Of a DNA stretch of 64,000 bases, positions 9,082 through 19,544 are shown in pieces. The DNA comes from Winogradskyella schleiferi (GTDB taxonomy: Bacteria; Bacteroidota; Bacteroidia; Flavobacteriales; Flavobacteriaceae): positions 1,704,501 to 1,768,500 of the forward strand of contig NZ_CP053351.1 of assembly GCF_013394655.1 (NCBI RefSeq), in the 5' to 3' direction. Made by a program: the position numbers and the translations under genes. Each line of letters starts with the position of its first letter. Position 1 is the first letter of the stretch. Under the pieces are notes generated by a model. The model did no database searches. It saw only the letters and a program-made list of their open reading frames with translations, and was not told the DNA's origin.

Positions 9082-10299
9082 TTAATTTGATTTATTAGTT
9101 AAATTTGCTGTGCGTATTTGTAAAGACTGGATTTCCGGTAAATTGCTTACAGGACTGTCCAAATAAAAATAAGCGGTGGCAGAAACATCATCACGACGGT
9201 AAAAGTTGACCCATCCCTTTGGGAAGTCCTCATCTTTGATATCAGGCGTTTTATCCATTTCCAATAGCTTATAAAAGTCCATTTTGTCATGCACGGTTAC
9301 CCATTTCAGTTCCGCGCCATTATCGACATAAGAAATAACGTTTTTAATATCCGCTCCCCCCATTTGTTGGATGTCGACTTTAATATCATCGTAAAAATAA
9401 ACGGGATCTGGAATATGATAGCGGTAAAAGGCATACAAACCTTTTTCTTCATCAACAATTGGTGAACCTTGAAATTGATGTGAAAAAGCACCTTGTCCAT
9501 AAGCGGTCCCAATATAATCTTCCGTACCTGTACCAATTAGAGTGGGGTATTCCTTATCGCCATCAATATACATTTTAACCTCACCTTCACCCCTCCAACT
9601 TTTTCCGTAAAGGGGGTTGGTCTTGATGCCAATATTGGTACCCAAAAATCTGCCTTTCCCATTTACTTTGGGTAAAATTTCAAAATCTTCCTCTAAATTG
9701 GTTAGCAATTCCCTGTTCCAATGGGCATGAAAATATAATGGTGCAGTTGAGCCATGTTCTTTCTCCACCATATTGATGTCATAAAAAAGTGCTATCAAAT
9801 CTTTATCCGAATCATTGCTTAAAGTGATTTTAGCACCTTTTCTGAAAGGCATTGGGATGACGCAATTAAAAGAACGCCCTTCTGGATCGGAAAAAACACT
9901 ACTTTCAAAAGCCACGCGTTTTCCAAGTCCGACGCCAAAAAAGTCACCAATCGGAACTGAAACGGCAGGTTTATCGGCACCGTCCCAATACATGTTCAAT
10001 CTGAGCGAACGCAGCATTTCAGGGCTTCTGTCGTTAAACGTTAACCATATTCTCTGTATGATTCCCGAACCGGTAGCTTCCAATAAGGTTTCAGTAGTTC
10101 CAGCTTTTATACTGTTAAAAGCATGTCCTTTTGCTTTTTCGTTTTCTTGTCCGCCAGCACCTTTGACTCCAGTTTTATTTTCAAAACTGAACCATTTCGA
10201 CTGTTGGTCTTTAGGCGCATCATACAGCTCTTGCGCATACGATGCGCTTACTGATAAACATATAAAAATCGAAAAAACAAAAGTTGAGTACGTATTCAT
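9082..10299 (-). CDS. GH172 (DUF2961) glycosidase, secreted
   Basis: This 405-residue single-domain GH172 protein has a cleavable signal peptide (VFSIFICLSVSASYAQ, about residues 8-23). Conserved elements are GSGIIQRIW near 77-85, YWDGADKPAVSVPIGDFFG near 104-122 and the catalytic block WRGEGEVKMYIDG ... GTGTEDY. The putative catalytic pair is E238 and E260, one residue further apart than in the 387- and 694-residue paralogues. It heads the run GH172-sulfatase-GH172. The preceding 323-bp gap probably holds its promoter, but no TTAAACGTTTAA operator is visible there. The exact linkage specificity is unknown. Confidence 0.9.
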   Translation of the reverse strand: MNTYSTFVFSIFICLSVSASYAQELYDAPKDQQSKWFSFENKTGVKGAGGQENEKAKGHAFNSIKAGTTETLLEATGSGIIQRIWLTFNDRSPEMLRSLRLNMYWDGADKPAVSVPIGDFFGVGLGKRVAFESSVFSDPEGRSFNCVIPMPFRKGAKITLSNDSDKDLIALFYDINMVEKEHGSTAPLYFHAHWNRELLTNLEEDFEILPKVNGKGRFLGTNIGIKTNPLYGKSWRGEGEVKMYIDGDKEYPTLIGTGTEDYIGTAYGQGAFSHQFQGSPIVDEEKGLYAFYRYHIPDPVYFYDDIKVDIQQMGGADIKNVISYVDNGAELKWVTVHDKMDFYKLLEMDKTPDIKDEDFPKGWVNFYRRDDVSATAYFYLDSPVSNLPEIQSLQIRTANLTNKSN

Positions 10300-10622
10300 T
10301 TTAAAAACAGCTTAAAAGTGGATTCTAAAGTTACGGTTTGGGTATGGTTTCGTTGGCGATTTCATAGCACAAACTTATCAGTTTTCAAGATTAGAAAAAT
10401 TGAAATGCGAATGCTCGAAAATCACTATCCCACCAATGAACTATACCCATTGTGGCTGTTGCACAACCTCCTTTTTCATCAAATTACGAATTATTACCAG
10501 TTTTTAGGAATACCAAACACTTAATAATCATAAGATTACATATTCTTAAAAATTAGGAAAATCATCTTTTCTTAGAAATTTTGACTTGTGCATCAGTTAC
10601 CATTGTTGTGTTTTCGTACTTT
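10300..10622. other. 323-bp intergenic region
   Basis: It separates the GH172-sulfatase-GH172 run from the second sulfatase. I see no gene, no strong hairpin and no LacI operator. It must contain the promoter for the downstream run unless transcription reads through. Confidence 0.5.
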
Positions 10623-12077
10623 TTAATTACTCAAATTTCCAATTTCTCTGTTTTCACTTCCTTTTGCAACTCCAACATTTAGGTCGCCTAATTCTTTACG
10701 GGCTTTTACTACCTCTATCATGAGTTCTTCCACTTTTTCGGGATAATATTCAATTACATTATATTGTTCACCTGGATCCCGCATCATATTGTAAAGTTCT
10801 GATTTTTCAATTACCGTTTCTATTCTTATCCCTCCGTGACCATCATTACCAGGTTTTGCGTTGTAAGAACCATAAGAGTGTGGTAGGACAAGTTTCCAAT
10901 TGCCTTTTCGTATTCCGTTTAGATTGTTTTTACCAAAATAATACAGGATAGTCTTTCGGGGTTCCGATTTAAAATCACCTTTCAAAAGAGAACTAATGTC
11001 AACCCCATCAATTTTATTCTTAGACAATTTGCCATTTGTGATTGCTGCAAATGTTGGTAACAGGTCAATGGCACAAGCCAATTTATTGCAAACAGTGCCT
11101 ACCGGAACTTCATTTGGCCATTGAATAATAAATGGCACTCTTTGTCCTCCTTCCCAGCTTGTTGTTTTTCCTTCTCGAAGTCCACCTGCTGAACCTGCAT
11201 TATTCCCAAAATTTAACCAAGGCCCATTATCACTTGTGAAAATTACCATTGTTTTATCTAAAATATTGTTTCTCTCAAGCGTTTTTATAATCTCGCCAAC
11301 GGACCAATCAATTTCCATCATAACATCACCATAAAGTCCTTGCTCGCTTTTTCCTCTGAATTTATCTGAAACTCCCAAAGGAATATGCCCCATTGTGTGC
11401 GGCACATATAAAAAGAAAGGTTTTTTTGCATTTCGGTTTATAAAATCAACAGCTTTTTCGGTGTAGATGGTGGTAAGTTTATCCTGATCTTCAAGACTAG
11501 TGATTCTCTCTTTTACATCATTTCCTTCAATTAGCGGTAGCTCAGGATATTTGCCCCGTCCATTATCTTCAGGCAATTTCTCGCCTGTAATATCGCTACG
11601 TGGCCACATATCGTTTGAATAGGGTAGTCCTACATATTCATCAAAGCCATGTTGCAAAGGCAGGAACTCTTTTTGCCAACCCAAATGCCATTTACCAAAA
11701 CAGGCAGTTGCATAGCCTTGTTCTTTAAACATTTCTGCTATTGTATATTCATCTGTGTTTAGGCCAATCTTATGATAAGGAAACAAAGCTCTTGAAAAAC
11801 CAATCCTATTAGGGTAGCAACCTGTTAAAAGTCCGGCACGAGAAGCACTACATACGGGTTGAGCAGAGTAGAAATTTGTAAATCTCATACCTTTACTTGC
11901 CAATTGGTCAATGTTTGGTGTTTCAAACCCTGTAGCACCATAACAGCCGACATCACCGTAACCTTCATCATCTATAAAAACTATAATAACGTTTGGTGTT
12001 TCTTTATTTTGCCCTTGAGCTTGATTACACATTGTAAACAAAGCTGTAATAAGAATTAAAGTTATATGCTTTCTCAT
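10623..12077 (-). CDS. Secreted S1-family sulfatase
   Basis: This 484-residue sulfatase has a signal peptide (about residues 1-22). Metal-binding DD lies at 36-37. The maturation motif CSASR at 76-80 is the accepted C-x-A-S-R variant with Cys76. FGKWHLGW and FTSDNGPW carry further active-site residues. It differs clearly from the other sulfatase in the locus, so the two probably remove sulfates from different positions or residues. A perfect TTAAACGTTTAA palindrome lies 153 bp upstream of the start, placing it under the local LacI regulator. Confidence 0.95.
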   Translation of the reverse strand: MRKHITLILITALFTMCNQAQGQNKETPNVIIVFIDDEGYGDVGCYGATGFETPNIDQLASKGMRFTNFYSAQPVCSASRAGLLTGCYPNRIGFSRALFPYHKIGLNTDEYTIAEMFKEQGYATACFGKWHLGWQKEFLPLQHGFDEYVGLPYSNDMWPRSDITGEKLPEDNGRGKYPELPLIEGNDVKERITSLEDQDKLTTIYTEKAVDFINRNAKKPFFLYVPHTMGHIPLGVSDKFRGKSEQGLYGDVMMEIDWSVGEIIKTLERNNILDKTMVIFTSDNGPWLNFGNNAGSAGGLREGKTTSWEGGQRVPFIIQWPNEVPVGTVCNKLACAIDLLPTFAAITNGKLSKNKIDGVDISSLLKGDFKSEPRKTILYYFGKNNLNGIRKGNWKLVLPHSYGSYNAKPGNDGHGGIRIETVIEKSELYNMMRDPGEQYNVIEYYPEKVEELMIEVVKARKELGDLNVGVAKGSENREIGNLSN

Positions 12078-12229
12078 TTTTTATAATTTAATGATTTTAC
12101 CCTAAAGTCCTTTCAGTACTTTAGAGCATTCAATATACAATAGTTTAATATATTATTTTTCACTAGCTACTTCTATTGTTTTGTATGAAACACAACGAAC
12201 ATATAACATAATATTCAATTGTGCAATAT

Positions 12230-12241
12230 TTAAACGTTTAA
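12230..12241. promoter_or_regulatory. LacI-type operator upstream of sulfatase
   Basis: A perfect 12-bp palindrome TTAAACGTTTAA (14 bp if the flanking T/A is counted). It is identical to those at 20700, 20757 and 21869 near the lacI-family gene. The central CG fits LacI/PurR-family half-sites. Confidence 0.75.
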
Positions 12242-12305
12242 ATTGATGTTAACTCATTATATATCAAAATAATTATCATTTTTCTATTTATATGGATGAA
12301 TTTCT

Positions 12306-13469
12306 TTAATTCTTCCCAATGTTTGGACCATCGATATCTTTTACCGAAGGTAAGCGATCTGCTACTTTGGGCATTTCAGGGAAAGCCATGTGAGGCTCTG
12401 ATTGATACCAATACCCGACAGTATAATAATTGTCTGATCTATGGTTAGCATGGCCATGCTCAATGGTCATTTTAATAGAAGTATTAAAAGTCACTGGCGA
12501 TTCATCATGAAACCGATAAACAGTCCATTGCGCACCAACATCATCGCCACCATTGATGGGATTGCCATAATCTTTATAATCAAATTCAGGTTTTGAATTT
12601 CCAAAAGGGTCTATACCACAGCCACCATAACACCAAGCACCCAAATAATAATCTTCTGCTCCTGTGCCCGTAATTTTAGGGCTTTCATTGCCATCAATAA
12701 AAATCATTTCATCGCCTTCACCCCACCAATCGCCTTGATTTTGTATCAAACTGTGGGTCACACCAAGAAAATGCCCTTTACCCTTGGCTTCCATAATCAC
12801 GTAATTGCCTTCTCCTTTTAGATTTTTATGGTTGTTCACCAAGGTATCACCATTCAAAGACCAATCATCAGTCCAGCCATCCGTTGAGGTTTGTTGGCGG
12901 TACTGCGCATGAAAATAGAGTGTATTTTCAGGAAGTGATATGTGCTTTTCCCAATCAATATTGTAATAAAAAGCACCTATGGCAATGTCCCCTTCGTTAG
13001 TAATGGTAATTTTCGCCGATTTATTAAAAGGCATTGGAAAATAGGCGTTCAACGCACGTTGGGAACCTACGGATGTGAATTTGGATTCATAAAGGTTATA
13101 TTTGCCCAGACCAAGCCCGAAAAAATCGCCAATTGGGGTTTCCACACTTGGTGTATCTTCACCATCCCAATACATTCTTAGGGTAATTTTCTTTAAATGA
13201 TAAGGTTCATTACTGGCGATGGTCATCCAAATATGTTTGATGATCCCAGGTCCTGAAACATCACCAATAGTTCGGGTTTCATTGGGTTTGATCTTGTCTT
13301 TCCAATTACCATCGTCATTAGCACCTGTTTTGTCATAGCTTGAGATACGTTCCGTACTGTAATCTCTGGCCTGCCAGATTTCATTTTGTCCCAAAACAAG
13401 GTTTGAGCATACAATAAAAAAACCTATTAAAAGGGAATGCATGACTTTTGTGTGTGTTGATTTTTTCAT
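12306..13469 (-). CDS. GH172 (DUF2961) glycosidase, secreted
   Basis: This 387-residue GH172 protein has a signal peptide (SLLIGFFIVCSNLVLGQ, about residues 12-28). It has the family core GPGIIKHIWMT (73-83), YWDGEDTPSVETPIGDFFG (100-118) and WWGEGDEMIFIDG ... GTGAEDYYLG (248-276). The putative catalytic Glu251 and Glu272 are 21 residues apart. Its C-terminus (YTVGYWYQSEPH) is of the standard short form. It lies 61 bp after the ribulokinase gene and may be co-transcribed with the sugar-catabolic genes. It is the closest intact architecture to the decayed copy at 19.5-20.7 kb. Confidence 0.9.
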   Translation of the reverse strand: MKKSTHTKVMHSLLIGFFIVCSNLVLGQNEIWQARDYSTERISSYDKTGANDDGNWKDKIKPNETRTIGDVSGPGIIKHIWMTIASNEPYHLKKITLRMYWDGEDTPSVETPIGDFFGLGLGKYNLYESKFTSVGSQRALNAYFPMPFNKSAKITITNEGDIAIGAFYYNIDWEKHISLPENTLYFHAQYRQQTSTDGWTDDWSLNGDTLVNNHKNLKGEGNYVIMEAKGKGHFLGVTHSLIQNQGDWWGEGDEMIFIDGNESPKITGTGAEDYYLGAWCYGGCGIDPFGNSKPEFDYKDYGNPINGGDDVGAQWTVYRFHDESPVTFNTSIKMTIEHGHANHRSDNYYTVGYWYQSEPHMAFPEMPKVADRLPSVKDIDGPNIGKN

Positions 13470-13530
13470 TTTTTTGTGTTTTACGTGATATTTAAACTTC
13501 TTAAAATCTAATAACTTGGGGCAGTAAAAT

Positions 13531-15207
13531 CTATAGTTTGGCTTCTAAAAAATTGCCAATTTCTTGATATACTTTGTAGCGTTTGTCATATATTTTTGAG
13601 CGCTCCAAATTGGGTTGATAGGTTTTATCAAAACCTTGCCCCAACGCAGAAACGGAATTTTCAACAGTGTCATAAACACCTGCAACCACAGCAGCAAACA
13701 TTGCTGAACCAAGCGCACAGGTTTGCTCTGCTGAATTCACTTTTATGGGCATTTTAATGATATCTGCCATCATTTGCATAACAAAATCAGATTTTCTGGC
13801 GACGCCGCCTAAAGCAATAATACCTTTGATTGAAACGCCTTTTTCAATAAAATGCTCCACAATTTTTCTTGAACCAAAACATGTGGTTTCCACCAAACTT
13901 CTAAAAATACTTGGGCCATCACTTGCAAGATCGAGATTGAAAACCCCGGCTTTTAGATAGTAATTGGCATTTGGTGTTCTACGTCCATTAAACCAATCGA
14001 TGGCCAACTCTGAATGTTCATCAAAGGGTAATTGTTTTGCGGCCTTGCTTAAATCCAGCAACACATTGGTTTCAATGCTGTTGATAAGCTGTTGTTTTAC
14101 GTTAGTTTCAATATCAGATTTCAGAATATAGTCTATGCTTGTTTTGGTCAACAATTGTTTGAACCAATCGTAAACATCTCCAAATGCGGATTGGCCTGCT
14201 TCAAAACCAATCATTCCGGGAATGATCGATCCGTCCACCTGTCCGCTGATTCCCGGAACGACAATCTGTTCTTTTTTACTTTTTGGAATCACTAGCATAT
14301 CACAAGTTGATGTGCCCATGACCTTACTCAAATAATAAGGTTCTATTTGGCCTCCAACGGCACCAAGGTGTGCGTCCAAAGCACCAATTCCGATTTTTAC
14401 AGTTTCGGACAAGCCCAATTTTGATGCCCATTCGGCACATAAATTTCCCGCAGCCGTATCTGACGTAAAAACTTCAGAAAATAATGGATGTTCAAGGCCA
14501 TTGAAAAGTGGATCTAATGAGGTAAAAAATTCTTTTGGTGGCAAACCACCGTATTCATCTGCCCACAACCCTTTATGCCCTGCAGCACAAACACTTCGTT
14601 TTATGTTTTTATAATCGGTACCTCCCGTCAATAAAAAAGGCATCCAATCGCAATGTTCTACCCAAGAAACAGTAGCATCCCTTACTTTTGGATCTATTCT
14701 TAATGCACGCAATAATTTAGCCCAAAACCATTCAGACGAATAAATACCCCCTGAATATTTGATATAATTGGGTTCAAAATTTTTAGCTTGATTGTTGATT
14801 TCATCGGCTTCTTTTATTGCGGTATGGTCTTTCCAGAGGAAAAACATAGCGTTTGGATTGTCTTCAAACGCTTCTTTTAAAGCCAATGGCATGCCATTTT
14901 CATCAACAGGGCCTGGTGTAGAACCCGTTGTGTCTATGGTCATTGCTTTTATATTTTGAACGATTTCTTTTGAAGTGTTAACCACCACAGTTTTAACTGT
15001 ATATTCAAGGCCTTCCAAATAATCCAATGGATGCTGGCGAAATTGGTTTTTGGATGGATCACAAAACAGGCCTTTTTTCCAGCGTGGATATTCATATTCA
15101 GCTTCAGCAACAATAGTTCCATCGTGGGCATTGACTAATAACGAACGGACAGACGCTGTGCCATAATCGACACCAATTACATAAGCTTCATTTTTTTCAT
15201 TGCCCAT
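13531..15207 (-). CDS. araB: Ribulokinase (AraB-type FGGY kinase)
   Basis: This 558-residue FGGY-family sugar kinase is strikingly like E. coli AraB along its whole length: VIGVDYGTASVRSLLV (N-terminal ATPase fold), YPRWKKGLFCDPSKNQFRQHPLDY, DTTGSTPGP, FLWKDHTA, GGIYSSEWFWAKLL, MGTSTCDM, GQVDGSIIPGMIGFEAGQSAFGD and DWFNGRRTPNAN. AraB phosphorylates L-ribulose and also D-ribulose. Beside an L-fucose/D-arabinose isomerase and with no L-arabinose isomerase or fuculose-phosphate aldolase here, D-ribulose (giving D-ribulose 5-phosphate for the pentose phosphate pathway) is the likeliest substrate. L-fuculose remains possible. It starts 4 bp after the permease gene. Confidence 0.93.
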   Translation of the reverse strand: MGNEKNEAYVIGVDYGTASVRSLLVNAHDGTIVAEAEYEYPRWKKGLFCDPSKNQFRQHPLDYLEGLEYTVKTVVVNTSKEIVQNIKAMTIDTTGSTPGPVDENGMPLALKEAFEDNPNAMFFLWKDHTAIKEADEINNQAKNFEPNYIKYSGGIYSSEWFWAKLLRALRIDPKVRDATVSWVEHCDWMPFLLTGGTDYKNIKRSVCAAGHKGLWADEYGGLPPKEFFTSLDPLFNGLEHPLFSEVFTSDTAAGNLCAEWASKLGLSETVKIGIGALDAHLGAVGGQIEPYYLSKVMGTSTCDMLVIPKSKKEQIVVPGISGQVDGSIIPGMIGFEAGQSAFGDVYDWFKQLLTKTSIDYILKSDIETNVKQQLINSIETNVLLDLSKAAKQLPFDEHSELAIDWFNGRRTPNANYYLKAGVFNLDLASDGPSIFRSLVETTCFGSRKIVEHFIEKGVSIKGIIALGGVARKSDFVMQMMADIIKMPIKVNSAEQTCALGSAMFAAVVAGVYDTVENSVSALGQGFDKTYQPNLERSKIYDKRYKVYQEIGNFLEAKL

Positions 15208-15211
15208 AACT

Positions 15212-16495
15212 TTAGGATTCTAACGTTTTTGGTTGAATTTTCCTTTGAACAACAGCATACACCGCAACTACTGCCAAACAGAACATTGGCATATAAAACG
15301 AGAAATTGATGCTATTGGTTGCATCAGAGATCATACCTTGAATGGCTGTTAACACTGCGCCACCTAAAATGGCCATAATCAATCCTGAACCGCCAATTTT
15401 TGAGTCGTTGCCCAATTTTGCCATCCCCAAACCATAGATGGTAGGGAACATTAAGGACATACAACCCGATGCCAAAACCAAAGCGATGACGCCAACCATT
15501 CCATGACCATAAATGACTACAAAAGTACATACTACACCTACAAGTGCCGAAAACAATAAGAGTTTACGTGGTGTGATATATTTCATCAAAGCCGTGAACA
15601 TGAAACGGCATGCTGAAAATAAGATGATGGATGCCAAATAATATACTGAGGCGTCATCTTCATTTTTGCCCAATTCCTGCATGACATAACGAATGGTATA
15701 TGACCACAAACCAATTTGGGCACCCATGTAAAAAAATTGTGCGACGACTGCCCAAACGTAGTTTTTGTTTTTCAATAAACGTTTTAAGGTGGCGCCTATT
15801 TCCAAATTTTTGACTTTATCATTGACCGCCGGCATTTTCGTGAATTTCACCAACAACCAAACCAATAACAGAAAAAAAGCAACGCCAACATAAGTGCCCA
15901 TGACCGACGTTAATTCTTCGGACTGAATGGCTTTTAGCTCCGTTACGTCGATACTAGCACGTTGGTCAGCATCTAATAAATTTAGATTTGAAAGGATGAA
16001 AAACTTACTCAATAAAATTCCTGTAATGGAACCAATGGGATTGAAAGACTGAGCGAGATTGAGCCGTCTTGTTGCTGTTTCTTCAGCACCCATTGAGATA
16101 ATGTAAGGGTTTGCGGCAGTTTCCAAAATGGACAAGCCGCCAGCGAGAATAAAAAGTGCTGCTAAAAAATGACCATAAACCATTGTGATACTTGCTGGGT
16201 AAAACAACAATGCACCCAATATAAACAGACCCAAACCAAACAAAACACCCATTTTATAGGTATATCTTTTTATAAGAATCGCTGCAGGCAGCGCCAACAA
16301 AAAGTAGGATCCATAAAACGCCATCTGAATCCATGAGGTCTGAAAATCGGTCATACTCATGATTCGCTTAAAGGCTGCCAACAAGGTATCTGTCATGTTA
16401 TTGGCCAATCCCCATAAAAAGAAGAGACTGGTAATGAGAATAAAAGGCCACTTGTTGCCAGGTCTGATAACTGGAATTTTAGAGTCGTTTTCCAT
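15212..16495 (-). CDS. fucP: FucP-type L-fucose/D-arabinose:H+ symporter (MFS)
   Basis: This 427-residue, 12-helix major facilitator protein closely resembles E. coli FucP: SLFFLWGLANNMTD contains Asp36, matching the proton-coupling Asp46, and LSILETAANPY contains Glu125, matching the sugar-binding Glu135. RLNLAQSFNPIGS and the late MFPTIYGLG segment are also conserved. FucP-type carriers move L-fucose, L-galactose and D-arabinose. It lies between isomerase and kinase genes with gaps of 23 and 4 bp, so it imports the sugar that those two enzymes process. Inner-membrane location. Confidence 0.93.
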   Translation of the reverse strand: MENDSKIPVIRPGNKWPFILITSLFFLWGLANNMTDTLLAAFKRIMSMTDFQTSWIQMAFYGSYFLLALPAAILIKRYTYKMGVLFGLGLFILGALLFYPASITMVYGHFLAALFILAGGLSILETAANPYIISMGAEETATRRLNLAQSFNPIGSITGILLSKFFILSNLNLLDADQRASIDVTELKAIQSEELTSVMGTYVGVAFFLLLVWLLVKFTKMPAVNDKVKNLEIGATLKRLLKNKNYVWAVVAQFFYMGAQIGLWSYTIRYVMQELGKNEDDASVYYLASIILFSACRFMFTALMKYITPRKLLLFSALVGVVCTFVVIYGHGMVGVIALVLASGCMSLMFPTIYGLGMAKLGNDSKIGGSGLIMAILGGAVLTAIQGMISDATNSINFSFYMPMFCLAVVAVYAVVQRKIQPKTLES

Positions 16496-16518
16496 GATTT
16501 ATAGTGCGTTGCTGCTGA

Positions 16519-18297
16519 TTAATTTTTTCCGTAAAGTGGTCCGTAAGTATCGCAGGCACGATAATCTGAGCCTTCTTTGTCCATTCCAAAGCCATTCCAA
16601 GCTGAAGGCCTGAAAATTTTCGCTTCATCCACATTATGCATACACACGGGAATACGAAGCATTGATGCCAAGGTAATCAGTTGATCGCCAATATGGCCAT
16701 AACTGATAGCGCCATGGTTCGCACCCCAATTGTTCATTACCGAATAGACATCCGCAAAAGCCCCTTTGCCAGTTAAATTTGGTACAAACCAGGTTGTTGG
16801 CCAGGTTTTATCGGTACGCTCATCCAACGTTTGATGCACCTTTTCGGGTAAATCAATTGTATAACCTTCCGCAATTTGAAGGCTTGGGCCCAAACCTTTT
16901 ATCAAATTCAATCGGCACATGGTGACAGGCATTTTGCCTTTCGTAAGGTAATTGGATGAATAGCCACCTCCTCTAAAATAGCCAACGTTTGCTGGATACC
17001 AAGTGGTCGCATCCAAACAATCCTGAGCTTCTTTTTTTGAAATATCCCAAAACGGTTTCATTACAGGGGTGCCGTTCTTGGTCTGTTGCCCGGTTCCGTC
17101 CAAAGTTGCGGAACCAGAATTTATCAAATGGATAAATCCATTGGCAGCTGCACCAGTAGGTTTCCATTTGGTAACGCGTTTCACCGAATCTGGACTCCAA
17201 TACGTTCTGACATCTGCGAAAATTTGTGCGGTGTTGGTCAATAAATAATTGAAAAGCATGGACACACCATTAAGCGCATCGTTTTCCGTGGCAATCATAT
17301 AAGGTGCTCGAATCCCATTCCAGTCAAAGGATGAATTGAGAATGGCCTCTGGGAAATCGCCATTTGGCAAAAAGTCCGTCCATTGGCGTTGGCCCTGAAA
17401 GCCAGAAACGATAGCGTCGTGACCCATGGCTTCTTCGCCATAACCCATGTCCTTGAGTTTTGGATTGCCTTCCATTAAATCACGAATGATCAAGGTCATT
17501 TTAACAACAAATTCCCAATCGGCATCTTTCTGTTTTCTAGAACGTTGATTCTTTTTATCGTTAAAATCCTGTCCTTCCTTACAATTATCTTTAGTCCATT
17601 TTAATGCTTTTTTAAATTCCGACTTATCATAGATTTCGTGCTCAATACGTCTAAACACTTCTGATGAGTCTACATATTCATTCCGCATCCCAAGAAAATC
17701 TTGGAAAAAGTCTGGATTGATCATAGAACCAGCGATTCCCATGGATACGCTACCGATGGATAAATAGCTTCTGTTTTTCATTAAGGATACCGCCAAACCT
17801 GCCTTTGCAAAGGTCAAGAGTTTGTTCTTAACGTCAGCGGTGATTTCGGTATCGTTTAAATCTTGCACATCTTCTCCATAAATACCAAAAGACGGCAATC
17901 CTTTTTGGTTATGTGCTGCCAATGTCGCTGCCAAATACACGGCCCCAGGACGTTCTGTACCATTAAAACCCCAAATGGCTTTTGGCAATTGCGGATCCAT
18001 GTCCATGGTTTCCGTGCCATAACACCAACAAGGGGTTACTGAAAGTGACACTCCAACATTATTTACAGAAAACAACGCTTGACAATCCACAGCTTCCTTG
18101 ACACCGCCTATACAAAAATCTGGAATAATGCATTTTACAGGCGAACCATCTGGATATCGCAATTCTTTCTCAAATAATTTGGCCACGTTTTTAGCCATAT
18201 TCATGGTAGTGGTTTCTAAGGATTCCCTTACACCTCCCAATCTTCCATCGATGATGGGACGAATTCCTATTTTTGGATAAGTTGTTTTAGTTGCCAT
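16519..18297 (-). CDS. fucI: L-fucose isomerase (also D-arabinose isomerase)
   Basis: This 592-residue protein is nearly collinear with E. coli FucI (591 residues): [113 protein letters not shown] and MNNWGANHG. The metal-binding acidic residues (Glu317 and Asp340 region) and the NWGANH histidine are present. FucI converts L-fucose to L-fuculose and also D-arabinose to D-ribulose. With an AraB-type kinase rather than fuculokinase next door, the D-arabinose route is favoured. It lies 20 bp after the lipoprotein gene in the same operon. Confidence 0.96.
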   Translation of the reverse strand: MATKTTYPKIGIRPIIDGRLGGVRESLETTTMNMAKNVAKLFEKELRYPDGSPVKCIIPDFCIGGVKEAVDCQALFSVNNVGVSLSVTPCWCYGTETMDMDPQLPKAIWGFNGTERPGAVYLAATLAAHNQKGLPSFGIYGEDVQDLNDTEITADVKNKLLTFAKAGLAVSLMKNRSYLSIGSVSMGIAGSMINPDFFQDFLGMRNEYVDSSEVFRRIEHEIYDKSEFKKALKWTKDNCKEGQDFNDKKNQRSRKQKDADWEFVVKMTLIIRDLMEGNPKLKDMGYGEEAMGHDAIVSGFQGQRQWTDFLPNGDFPEAILNSSFDWNGIRAPYMIATENDALNGVSMLFNYLLTNTAQIFADVRTYWSPDSVKRVTKWKPTGAAANGFIHLINSGSATLDGTGQQTKNGTPVMKPFWDISKKEAQDCLDATTWYPANVGYFRGGGYSSNYLTKGKMPVTMCRLNLIKGLGPSLQIAEGYTIDLPEKVHQTLDERTDKTWPTTWFVPNLTGKGAFADVYSVMNNWGANHGAISYGHIGDQLITLASMLRIPVCMHNVDEAKIFRPSAWNGFGMDKEGSDYRACDTYGPLYGKN

Positions 18298-18317
18298 ATT
18301 TTTAAGTTTTGATTTTT

Positions 18318-19532
18318 TTATAATGCGTTGTTTATTTTTTCCAATGAAACACCTAATACGGATTCTGAAATTGCGTTTAATGCTTCGGCTTTTCCAATAA
18401 AATGAAAAACAGCATGGTCATGTGTCAATGTTTCCCCAGGTTTTAGAAATGCTGCAGGTGATACACTTTCAATTTCGTAAAATGGTCCCATTTGTGAGCC
18501 ATCTTCCAATGGGCCATCATTATAAGCGTTAATGGCATCTCCAATTAATGGATCGCCTTCTAATTTCCATTCTTGATTGAGGTAAGTTGCTTCTGGATCC
18601 ACATCAAATAAGGTAATTGTTAGGATGCTATTGATGGCATCATAACTGCCTGCTACATTAGTTGCCCTTACTGGGTTAATTCCCAATTTTCCACGGGATT
18701 TCCCATCCGCTTTAAAGTATAAAACACCTTCGTTCAATGTCACACGATCTTCGGGAATTTGGCCAAAATAATCCGTTGTGGCAACATTGCCTTCGGTTTT
18801 TGTGTTGTACGGAATGACAATGGTCGTTTCTTCGGAAGGTGGAAACATATCCAACATCCAAATACACGGTGCACCTGTGGTTTCTGTCCAAGCGGTATCT
18901 CCAATGTTTTCTATCGAATTTTTTGTTTGATAGGCAACTACTTTGGTGTCTTTCAAATTGATTTTTAAAAGCCTTTCGATATTGCTTTTATCTAATATTG
19001 AAATTTCCCTTACCGCTTTTATATTAAAATCAGAGTCAGCATAATTTTTTAACTGCATTTGTTTTTCCAGCGTTACTGAAATGTTGTTAGAACTATTTAC
19101 AGTCCAAGGTTCCGTATCGATAGGTGCAGGGGTTTTCCAATTTTCAAAGGTCATTTCGGCTTTAGGCTTAAAATAAAGGGAAAACACATTGCCTTCCGGC
19201 CCTAACCAAAACCTATTTTCGCCACCATACGCATTCATGTGTGCATTTTGCTTACCAAAGGCATCATAATTTACCCATCCCAAAGTCTTACCCTCGTTTC
19301 CATCAACGGTTGAAGTAAACACCTTGGCTTGGTATTTTGCCGAAACAATGACCTTTGAGCTATCCTGTTGTAAAACAATCAAACCAGCGTCCTGTTTTTT
19401 CAAGAATGTTTCGTCATAGGCAAAACTGCCTTTTTCATAAGTTTTAGCTTCCATTTGGGAGGGTTGTTTAGGCGCTTCTTTGCAGGCAAGCACCATGGTT
19501 AATGTAACTGTAAAAATTAAAATATTTTTCAT
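18318..19532 (-). CDS. DUF6786-like lipoprotein
   Basis: This 404-residue lipoprotein (MVLAC lipobox, Cys17) has an all-beta, mutarotase-like look: [50 protein letters not shown] and a Gly-Pro-rich C-terminal third. It fits the DUF6786 family as I remember it. The role is unknown; a sugar-binding or epimerase-like function in the cell envelope would suit its place between GH172 and isomerase genes. It starts 12 bp after the decayed GH172 gene and 20 bp before fucI. Confidence 0.7.
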   Translation of the reverse strand: MKNILIFTVTLTMVLACKEAPKQPSQMEAKTYEKGSFAYDETFLKKQDAGLIVLQQDSSKVIVSAKYQAKVFTSTVDGNEGKTLGWVNYDAFGKQNAHMNAYGGENRFWLGPEGNVFSLYFKPKAEMTFENWKTPAPIDTEPWTVNSSNNISVTLEKQMQLKNYADSDFNIKAVREISILDKSNIERLLKINLKDTKVVAYQTKNSIENIGDTAWTETTGAPCIWMLDMFPPSEETTIVIPYNTKTEGNVATTDYFGQIPEDRVTLNEGVLYFKADGKSRGKLGINPVRATNVAGSYDAINSILTITLFDVDPEATYLNQEWKLEGDPLIGDAINAYNDGPLEDGSQMGPFYEIESVSPAAFLKPGETLTHDHAVFHFIGKAEALNAISESVLGVSLEKINNAL

Positions 19533-19544
19533 TTTTTTTAATGT

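Noticed and set aside
13531..18297. A plain L-fucose or fucoidan utilisation locus
   Set aside because: The isomerase and permease fit, but the kinase is AraB-like, no fuculose-phosphate aldolase or lactaldehyde reductase is present, and no fucosidase (GH29, GH95, GH107, GH168) is seen. It is kept only as the alternative.
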